From: Chara braunii
Lineage: Eukaryota; Streptophyta; Charophyceae; Charales; Characeae
Reading direction: 5' to 3'
Assembly (NCBI GenBank): GCA_003427395.1
Contig: BFEA01000012.1
Span: 5,869,670 to 5,893,461, forward strand
DNA: 23,792 nt
Part shown: in pieces, positions 18,601-23,792 of the stretch
How positions within the stretch are numbered: position 1 is the first letter of the stretch
Layout: every line of letters starts with the position of its first letter
Made by a program: the position numbers and the translations under genes
Notes under the pieces: model-generated
Told to the model about the DNA's origin: nothing
The model's input: the letters and a program-made list of their open reading frames with translations, nothing else
Databases searched by the model: none

Positions 18601-20127
18601 GAAGATCCGGATGGGCCATCCTATGTTATTCGGATCCCTGGTCATCTCAGCACTTACCCTGTCTTTCACGCCTCCAAGCTTGCACCATTCACGGAAACTG
18701 ACCAGTTTCCCTCTCGTCGCTCTATGCTGCCCCCAACCATGGATGGAGAGGTCGACATCGACGACATTGTTGATCACAGGGAGATGCCAATTCCAAGACC
18801 GACAGGCCGCCCGGACAATGTGTGTATCCTTGGTGTCGGCTACAAGTGCGTGATGGTGCTCCGCAACGATCCCTTTCCTTGGCTCCGTGAGCCGTGGTCA
18901 ATGGCGTCAGCCAGCGGCGCGAGGGCGATGGACGCCGTTCACATCCGGAGATGGACGCCGTTCACATCCGGCGATGGACACCATCCACGTCCTCCGCACG
19001 TAGACCCGCCCGCCAACCCCGTCCTCCGCGTGAAATTCTGCCCGCCAATTTCGCCCCGGCACTTTCGCGCGCCTGCTACCCTGTGAGCGCTAACCCGTCG
19101 GTGCTAACGCTCCATCGCGACATCGTTAGTATGGCGGCCAAGCACCACCTACTTGTGGGTCCCTGTTATCTTTTTCATTTATCCATTTCATTGAGAAGAT
19201 TCGAACACCTCTGTCTTAAGTTGGTGAGGTATGACTAAAATGCCCTTCAGAAAATGCTCAAATAAATTGAAATAATAGAATGCCCTTTGTCAGAAGTCTC
19301 TGCACGGTATGGATGACTCGCTGCATGACCTTGCACCAAAACAGTGCCAGATGTTCAGGGGCATTCTTTTTTTTTTTGCCAGGGCCAGCAGTATATCCTT
19401 ACACTGAAACAGTGCAGAATCTGCAGATGTTCAGGGACTTCTTTCTTTTCGTTTACACTGAAACAGTGCAGATGTCCAGGGACTTCTGTTTCATGGCCAG
19501 GGACTTCTTTTTTTTGTAACAGGAATCAGGATGCCATTCTAAGTTCGGCAGGCATAACGTTGAAGCTTGTAGCCTTCTTACTGATGGAACACCACTGCAA
19601 AAAGCCTTTGCAAATGAAAGTTGCTGCCCACTTACTGATGAAAAACCACTACAAACAAGCCTTTGGAAAGGAACACAATGTATAGATGGGTAAGAGAGTG
19701 GAGAAGCAGAAGCTTTGGGGATTTATGTTGTTTAAATGGATGCATGTTAACAAGAGTACCACAGAATGTGCCTCCCCTCGATTGATTGCCTCGCGTAGCC
19801 GTCCTGATGGATTCACTGGCTCGTTCACACTGCTCTGAGGAGTGACTGTTCAGTCAAAACAACACATCACATAGTCAATGAGACAACTTGGACCTAGGCA
19901 TCAGCAGCATGGAACAGAATTCAGTCATACAAAATTACAAGAAATTGAACACAAGCAAGGAAACCGCATGGAAGAAACTCAAATCACAACCTCCTTACCT
20001 CGGTGAAATCTCTACCAGTGTACACATGACAACCAGGCTAACCATACAAACAACAAAGCATTTATCACACCAGCACAATAATTGACGAAATTGAAGTCTC
20101 TTGGATGATGAAAAGCCCCCTTCTTGC
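15570..20127 (-). CDS. Candidate spliced minus-strand gene, unknown product (partial)
   Basis: Five exons on the minus strand read in matching phase: 20127-19999 (129 nt, donor GAG|GTAAGG), 19845-19760 (86 nt), 16419-16375 (45 nt, acceptor TCTGTATTCTATAG, donor ATG|GTAATT), 15867-15798 (70 nt, acceptor GGTCTGCAG, donor TTG|GTGAGT) and 15738-15570 (169 nt, acceptor CCCATGCATCAG, ending in TGA). The leftover bases join without a stop across all four junctions. The last three junctions give Ala, Glu and Trp. Recognisable stretches are HSSEQCERASESIRTA, QMKSCQVQLVH and EALRKKLAVSFDKARSLIY. The last exon is a hydrophobic, Ser-rich tail encoded by low-complexity sequence and is the least secure. 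I recognise no family, and the 5' end is missing. Introns hold U2/U6 copies (507 bp) and a gypsy remnant (3.3 kb). Splice sites were picked by eye. Confidence 0.35.
15885..15927. repeat. 18-bp tandem repeat interrupted by the U2 insertion
   Basis: The unit ACAGGAATTAGAAAAACC occurs at 15885-15902 (last bases AC), 15903-15920 and, partly, 15921-15927. One more unit lies beyond the U2 copy at 16169-16186. On the minus strand each unit is pyrimidine-rich and contains CTAAT, a branch-site-like sequence, and lies 18-70 bp upstream of a candidate 3' splice site. Confidence 0.85.
15933..16132 (+). ncRNA. U2: U2 spliceosomal snRNA copy (retrocopy with poly(A) and TSD)
   Basis: It begins with the canonical U2 5' end (ATACCTTTCTCGGCC) and includes the branch-site-pairing GTAGTA at 15966-15971, stem-loop IIa, a stem GTGACCC/GGGTCAC (16001-16007 with 16011-16017), an Sm-like site AATTTTTCAG (16031-16040) and a 3' stem-loop with the loop TATTGCACTGCAG, the U2B''-type binding loop. 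Its length of about 200 nt is that of plant U2. An A tract follows at 16133-16159. GAAAAACCACAGGAA flanks the copy at 15913-15927 and 16161-16175 as a 15-bp target-site duplication. Five bases (15928-15932) between the duplication and the U2 start are unexplained. No plant USE element or TATA box at the usual spacing was found, so it is probably not transcribed from its own promoter. Confidence 0.92.
16133..16159 (+). other. Poly(A) tail of the U2 retrocopy
   Basis: An A tract of 27 bases with a single C at 16147, starting one base after the U2 3' end. snRNAs are not normally polyadenylated in the genome, so a tail here marks reverse transcription by LINE machinery. Confidence 0.85.
16195..16300 (+). 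ncRNA. U6: U6 spliceosomal snRNA copy, diverged at the active site
   Basis: The 5' stem-loop (GTCCTCCGGGAC), CCGTTAAAATTGGAA, the GGCAAGGATGACAC segment, CAATCGAGAAATGGTCC and a terminal T7 run (16294-16300) identify U6 at nearly full length. Relative to the near-invariant U6 core, the ACAGAGA box reads ACGGAGA (16228-16234) and the AGC triad reads GGC (16240-16242). The region after GACAC has extra bases. These changes hit the 5'-splice-site-pairing and metal-binding elements, so it is probably a pseudogene. No upstream USE or TATA element is seen, and no target duplication or poly(A) tail was found. Confidence 0.88.
16426..16595. other. AT-rich stretch before the second LTR
   Basis: No feature recognised. 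It lies inside a putative intron of the minus-strand candidate gene. No polypurine tract precedes the LTR, which argues against the LTR being the 3' end of an element on its left. Confidence 0.35.
16596..17528 (+). mobile_element. 5' LTR of a second gypsy element, same family
   Basis: The right end is firm: TTCCTTACA directly precedes a primer-binding site. The left end at TGCAAGG (16596) is approximate. GGCCGCCCTAAGTGAAGGCAG near 16650 and CGTAGTCTGGGCGCCGAACG near 17315 match the LTR at 12897-13870. The LTR is rich in GGCC/GGGCC palindromic steps. Confidence 0.7.
17532..17543 (+). promoter_or_regulatory. Primer-binding site for initiator tRNA-Met
   Basis: TGGTATCGGAGC differs by one base from TGGTATCAGAGC, the complement of the 3' end of plant initiator tRNA-Met. 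It lies three bases after the LTR end, as expected in plant LTR retrotransposons. Confidence 0.85.
17544..18411 (+). mobile_element. Leader of the second gypsy element with TATA-like sites
   Basis: There is no long coding frame here. The usual gag-to-integrase coding part is absent: the leader runs straight into integrase C-terminal sequence, so more than 4 kb was deleted. TATA-like sequences lie at 18185-18193 (TATAAATAA) and 18277-18285 (TATAAAAAC), each within 40 bp of a CCAAT-type element (ATTGG at about 18214, CCAAT at about 18299). Confidence 0.55.
18412..19086 (+). CDS. Chimeric uninterrupted ORF: gypsy integrase C-terminus plus unrelated tail
   Basis: From the ATG at 18412 the frame stays open for 224 residues. 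Residues 1-135 match the end of the integrase of the first element: GDRVWVKSSELGQE, the GPY/F-type module MPQHFGPWEVLDVVG, YPVFHASKLAPF and DIDDIVDH. Homology stops after RPTGRP, just before the chromodomain-like part. The tail (to 19086) is Pro/Arg-rich and contains products of a 23-bp minisatellite. The catalytic core is absent, so it cannot integrate DNA. The homologous region in the first element carries two frameshifts, whereas this one has none. It may simply be a younger deletion derivative. TATA-like sites lie 80-230 bp upstream. Confidence 0.55.
   Translation: MLKQMHKAHAAMIESENKHRRPSTLQIGDRVWVKSSELGQEHEISSKLMPQHFGPWEVLDVVGEDPDGPSYVIRIPGHLSTYPVFHASKLAPFTETDQFPSRRSMLPPTMDGEVDIDDIVDHREMPIPRPTGRPDNVCILGVGYKCVMVLRNDPFPWLREPWSMASASGARAMDAVHIRRWTPFTSGDGHHPRPPHVDPPANPVLRVKFCPPISPRHFRAPATL
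18927..18992. repeat. 23-bp minisatellite, about 2.9 units
   Basis: GATGGACGCCGTTCACATCC plus GGA or GGC is repeated at 18927-18949 and 18950-18972, with a diverged third unit at 18973-18992. Confidence 0.85.
19087..19335. other. No feature recognised
   Basis: AT-rich sequence following the chimeric ORF. AATAAA-like sites (for example near 19261) could serve as poly(A) signals for it, but this is weak. Confidence 0.35.
19336..19520. repeat. Tandem repeat with CACTGAAACAGTG palindromic core
   Basis: Three units combine ACACTGAAACAGTGC (less perfect in the first), CAGATGTTCAGGG and a CTTCTTTT-type pyrimidine run (about 19336, 19400 and 19454), ending with a partial CCAGGGACTTCTTTTTTTT. The core CACTG-AAA-CAGTG is an inverted repeat. 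Confidence 0.75.
19567..19674 (+). repeat. 54-bp tandem duplication
   Basis: Two adjacent 54-bp units (19567-19620 and 19621-19674) share TTACTGATG, AACCACT/CACCACT and AAGCCTTTG. The period is a multiple of three, and both units are open on the plus strand, giving an 18-residue repeat (LLMEHHCKKPL and LLMKNHYKQAF). No gene context supports expression. Confidence 0.75.
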
Positions 20128-20164
20128 CTGCAGTCAGTGCAGTGGCTTAAGGCAGCACCTTTGC

Positions 20165-20270
20165 ATTTTTTTTCCCCCCCAAACCGACACTGCCCCTTCT
20201 ATTCTGGGCGGCATCAGTACGGTTGCTTATTACCGGCAAGCATGTTTCCACAGAAAAAGAAGGGAAGAGT
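20165..20270 (-). mobile_element. Short LINE 3'-end fragment (third copy of the 3' module)
   Basis: On the minus strand the sequence resembles the LINE 3'-terminal module (GTACTGATGCCGCCCAGAAT against GACTGATGCTCCCCAGAATG) and runs into a G7-A8 tract near 20166-20180 at the place of the A tail. It is probably a heavily 5'-truncated copy. Confidence 0.6.
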
Positions 20271-21012
20271 AAGAAAGAGTTCAGTGTTACCCTTGTGGCA
20301 CTAGCCGCCTATGCAAGGGTGGGACTGGTATGGAGCGTCCCGCCCCCCAAACGATGGCCTTCCTTCAGGGGTGCTCCTGCTGGCCGGGAGGCTTACTGGC
20401 AGCACCCAGTCACGCAGCAGGAGGATCCCAAGAAAGATGCGGCGCAGGGGGGGGGGGGGGGGGGCGGGGTTGGTTTCCTGGCAGTCTCTCAGGCCTCATG
20501 TCTCTAGCCCATGTTCATAACGTTTCAATGACTTTATTTCCTTTGATATCTACTCTTTTTTGTTTCGTATTCCTCATCCCCAGGTCCCATTTACCATCCA
20601 GTCCACCTTTTTGCCTATGCACTTGCTGTATCTTGCCCGCCCCTCCTTGATCCCCATGCCCTGATTATTCCCTGTCTTGCTTGAAGCATAGTCTACGTCT
20701 AACAGCAATTTCACCAGCTTTTCTCCCCTTTTTCCTTTCCTTTTTTTGCCTAATCGTCTTTCCAGTTTTCTTCGCGATCTCTTCCCCTCGCCCCTCTTCC
20801 TTTTGCCACATCCCTATCCCCGTGCCACCTTCTTTCCGTCCACCCTCCTACCCTTTTTCTTTCTATCATTCTCCCCTCCTTCCCTACTCTGTTTCACTTC
20901 CCTATTATGGTACATCTATCGTCATTCCAATTTTCTCTGTGCCCCTATTCCCTTGACTATGTTACAAATTGGTTTCCGCCCGAGGAATGTATCGTAGCAA
21001 GGATTACTACCG
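20271..21012. other. Low-complexity stretch: G18 run and pyrimidine-rich block
   Basis: An 18-base G run lies at 20447-20464. From about 20520 to 20960 the plus strand is strongly C/T-rich. The long frames through it translate to Pro/Ser/Phe-rich sequence that reflects composition. No gene is supported. Confidence 0.6.
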
Positions 21013-21040
21013 TTCCTTTTTTTTTCCTTCTGAAAAACAG

Positions 21041-21193
21041 AACCTTGCGGTTCTGGCTCCTTTCCATTCTGGGGAGCATCAGTCCGGTTCCTATTCCACC
21101 GGCAAGTCAGAAAAAGATTACAAATATGCACTCACACACGCTCCTCCCCATTATGGTGGAGCAGCCCAAGTGGACAGCATTGATTACTTCTCG
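21041..21193 (-). repeat. LINE 3'-terminal module, copy 2
   Basis: The minus strand matches 6806-6956 on the plus strand, including CCGGACTGATGCTCCCCAGA and AGTAATCAATGCTG. It directly precedes the A-rich tail. Confidence 0.75.
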
Positions 21194-21389
21194 AGGGAAG
21201 GATGTACCACCCCTCACCCCTGCCTAAGCTAGCCTACAAGATGTACTTTGAGGTTGGATGGTGGTCTGACTTGTACTACATCTGTTTGTTCTTTCCAACT
21301 TACCTATGAGTGCCTTCACTGCTACTTGGCTGTCAAATTTAGCTTAGGTACTGGAGCTGCTAGCTTGGCTACTTACTGTCGATCTTGCT

Positions 21390-21533
21390 AAAACCCTAAG
21401 CCCCTAGAGGCCCTGTCTCATACTTACTACTCTCAGCTGTTGGGCTGTCAGGTTTACTTGGACAACTGAGCAGTATGAAACCTCCACCTTCTAACCCCTT
21501 CAAGGCCGGTCTTGCTAAGGCCCTAAACCCTAG
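21390..21533 (-). repeat. Telomere-like motifs in LINE copy 2 3' UTR
   Basis: Plus-strand CCCTAAACCCTAG (21521-21533) and AAAACCCTAAGCCCCTAG (21390-21407) read as TAGGGTTTAGGG-type sequence in the LINE orientation, about 300 and 420 bp after its stop codon. Confidence 0.65.
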
Positions 21534-21828
21534 ACCGACCAAGGATTATAAGCGCCTACGATCCGAACTGCAAAGGCTTAAACCCTTGGGAATGTTGCCT
21601 TTGCGAACTAGAGTGGTTGGTTGTTCTCTGGCCGAAATAAATGCGACTGTTCCTAGTTGCCTATTTACTAGACCCTGTCTTCGTCGGTCCTCTATTTATT
21701 TCCAGATTACAGTGGTCAGATGCTCGCTGCGAACTAAACCTGGTTTTTGCCGGTCCTCTATTTATTTCCTAACTACTCTGCTGTTCCTCCTCCAGGTGCA
21801 CCCCCTCCTCGTCTGAGGCACCGATGTG

Positions 21829-23730
21829 CTAACTTGTGCCGTCTTCCTTAAACTTTAAGAATCTGCTTCTTATTATTGCTATTTTCCTACCTAACAGACA
21901 TTTTTCCTCGAAAGTTTTTTGGCTGATCTCTCTTTTTTGGGGATCTGTTAACCTTTCTTGTTTCTTTAGCTCCTTTTTCCACTGCGCTCTGATTTTTGTT
22001 TCTACGATTTCCTTCGTCTCCTTCCATGCCTCTTTGCTTGTTGTCATCTGGTTGCCGAGTGCTCTTTTGCATCTGGATCTCCATAGTACCCATAATGCCG
22101 CTCTTCACAATAAATCCGCTATGATCCTTTCTTCCTCTTCCAGGTTTCCTTTGTATCTCTTGCTGAAAGCAGATAGTCCATTTGTGATGGGAACGGATTT
22201 AGGGCGATATTGGACCACGATGTCTTAACTGCTTCCCATATTGTGTCCGCGTGGGGGCACTCAATCAGGCAGTGATGAGTGATTCCACTTTGTTATCATT
22301 ACACATTCTGCAGAGGGAGGACTGTTTGGTTCTTTGCTCGGCCTTCCTACGCCTGTCTAGCCATTCGTTGGCAGGAACTTCCCAGTACAGAATCAGCCAG
22401 GCTTCTGAATCTAGTGGGTTTTATGCTGCTATAGTGATCCCATGGGATCTTCCTAGGCCATCCGTACTCTTGCCCTAGATGTTTGATCCATCTTTCTGAG
22501 ATAACCAGATGCGGGTCTATGGTCTTATTTCTGATTTTATACCCTACCTTCACTTCATAGTCTTGTAGGTTGATTAACTTCCTTGCTTTACCCCTGCCCA
22601 GTTTAACATTCCATCCCTATTCTGCTGTGTCTACTTCCAACTCTCTTATATCTTTATTGGGTCTGAATTGTACCAGTTTTTTGGAAATGTTTCCTCTACC
22701 TGTGATCATTCTTTTCTCTTTTCGTCTCCACGTTTGGACGTTTGTCATGTTTTCCAAGTTGAATTCCAAAGTTATTTTGCTTCCTTCTTCGACTTCCGTT
22801 ACATATTTATGTTTATTCGACAGTTCTTGCACTTCAAACTCTGCTATGTTATCCTGATTACTCATGCGCTTGATAAATTTAAGGCCTACTGAAGGTGTTG
22901 ACTGTCCTTTGTCTGTTGCCCAATCCCCTGTTTCCCATTTAATCTCACCTTATACGCTATCTATCATCTCTCCAAGTTTTTTTTCTAGGTTGTGGCACCC
23001 TTTGAGTTGTTGTCTTAGCTCTGAGGTTGTCTTCCATCTCCTCCCCTCTTTTTTCCACATGTGTTCTATTGTCCATATTCCCCTCTCTACCCATTTTCTC
23101 CATCTTCTGCCTTTGCATGTTAAGCCGCCAGTACCTTTCCCAGGCAAAGACAAATTGCCCGCTGGTTAACACGGAGGCCAGCCCCGGGCACGCGCACCGG
23201 CCAGATACAACCCAAATGCTTGGCATGCAGAGCCCGCAGCCGGCATATGGGAAGGTACTGGCGGTTTAAGGACCACGGTCTGTCTTTTCAAATCCACAAT
23301 GAGGGAATTACAGAAGAGTGGTTGTCTCAACACTTCTTTTCTTTTTGGTTTTCTGACCCTTTCAGGGCAGGCCTCTCTCCAATGATTAATGAGTGTGCTC
23401 CAGTGCCTGCTTGGGGGGTCTTTATTTGTTTGTTGGTTGTTATTCCCTCTATTGGTTGCTTTCTGTCCTTGGGGCTCATGCTGTGTTCATTATCCGGTGG
23501 TATCCTTCCATTTGTGGGCCTACTTGAAAAGGCACTATGTTTTGAATCTGGTATAGGGCCATGTCATGCCAAGGTAACTCCTTGTGAAGGAGTATTCTAA
23601 TTATGCATTTAGTTTGTAGCGCATTGTATTCACTTGCTGGGTTTAACAGCCCCAAGCGTCCTTTTTTTAGGGGTCTGGTTACATATTTCCATGCAACTTT
23701 TGGGATTACTACAGTTCCTAACCCTGTCAA
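21829..23730 (-). pseudogene. LINE ORF2 C-terminal remnant, frameshifted and interrupted
   Basis: Blocks in reading order: PKVAWKYVTRPLKKGRLGLL (near 23700) matches copy 1 PKIAWHYVTRKPTQGGLGII. WSLTCKGRRWRKWVERGIW (split by the MITE) matches WTLSRRGNIWLSWIKHGVW. VGYKIRNKTIDP (22550) matches LGYKMLLKTKDP. The zinc-binding CRMC and HCLIEC motifs (about 22325-22255) are frame-shifted against each other, and the C-terminal EETKEIVETKIRAQWKK-like block ends near 21829. Multiple frameshifts make it non-functional. Confidence 0.8.
23124..23265. mobile_element. 142-bp MITE with TTAA target duplication (piggyBac-like)
   Basis: The ends are inverted repeats: GCCGCCAGTACCTTTCCCA at the left and the complement of TGGGAAGGTACTGGCGGT at the right, differing at two positions. 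TTAA lies on both sides (23120-23123 and 23266-23269). Removing the insert with one TTAA brings the LINE protein back into register with LINE copy 1 (PWS-LTC against PWT-LSR). TTAA duplication is the hallmark of piggyBac-type transposition. There is no coding capacity. Confidence 0.85.
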
Positions 23731-23756
23731 AGATCAGTTTCACCGGTCAGTATATG

Positions 23757-23792
23757 GAAAAAAAAGGGGAGAGAGAGAGAGAGGGGGGGGGG
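23757..23792. repeat. Low-complexity A/GA/G tract at window end
   Basis: A run of A, then GA repeats, then ten or more G. It is cut by the window edge. Confidence 0.85.

Larger units (their letters stand above)
21013..23750 (-). mobile_element. LINE copy 2 (same family as copy 1), minus strand
   Basis: Protein blocks on the minus strand match LINE copy 1 in order, from the post-RT region (near 23730) to the C-terminus (21829). A 3' UTR follows, containing telomere-like motifs, then the shared 3' module (21193-21041), then an A-rich tail (T run at 21017-21025 on the plus strand). The RT catalytic domain itself would lie beyond the homology seen. The 5' limit is approximate, because homology fades near the low-complexity window end. 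Confidence 0.8.

Noticed and set aside
20520-20960. Long pyrimidine-rich open frames
   Set aside because: Composition produces Pro/Ser/Phe-rich frames in several registers at once, and no domain or splice structure supports coding.
1-23792. CRISPR arrays, tRNA or ribosomal RNA genes, bacterial operons
   Set aside because: No spaced identical repeats, cloverleaf-like or rRNA-like sequence was seen, and the retroelement content is eukaryotic.

Overview
This window looks like nuclear DNA of a green plant-lineage (streptophyte) organism that is dominated by transposable-element debris. The evidence is a U2 snRNA copy with a plant-like sequence, TTTAGGG-type telomere-like motifs, an initiator-tRNA-type primer-binding site after an LTR, a chromodomain-type Ty3/gypsy element, and L1-like LINEs that end in a zinc-knuckle RT tail. 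A large repeat-rich charophyte-type genome such as Chara would fit, but the species is inference only. Nothing here looks bacterial, and no complete gene with a recognised cellular function was found.

Layout. 1-3289: accessory sequence with a foldback repeat (440-789), a candidate plus-strand spliced gene (1237-2142, four phase-compatible exons, unknown product), a 44-bp T run and short direct repeats. 3300-6996: LINE copy 1 (plus), truncated at its 5' end and broken by frameshifts and stops, with its 3' UTR and A-rich tail. 7462-13870: a decayed Ty3/gypsy chromovirus-like element (gag, protease, RT, RNase H, integrase, chromodomain-like tail, PPT, 3' LTR). 13871-15218: an LTR-internal leader fragment and tandem repeats. 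15219-15621: a tandem duplication, one copy of which carries a 105-bp MITE with a TA target duplication.

15570-20127: a candidate minus-strand gene, read by eye as five phase-compatible exons. One of its introns (15868-16374) contains antisense copies of U2 and U6 snRNA. The U2 copy has a poly(A) tail and a 15-bp target-site duplication, so it is a LINE-type retrocopy. The next intron upstream holds a second, internally deleted gypsy element (LTR, primer-binding site, leader, then an uninterrupted chimeric ORF at 18412-19086 derived from the integrase C-terminus). 20165-20270: a short LINE 3' end. 21013-23750: LINE copy 2 (minus), interrupted by a 142-bp MITE with TTAA target duplications.

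The parts explain one another. The LINEs share a roughly 150-bp 3'-terminal module followed by an A-rich tail, which is consistent with poly(A)-primed retrotransposition, and the U2 copy carries the same hallmarks. The two MITEs can each be defined exactly because an uninterrupted paralogue of the target lies in the same window. The most notable feature is the U2/U6 pair sitting in the branch-site region of a putative intron.
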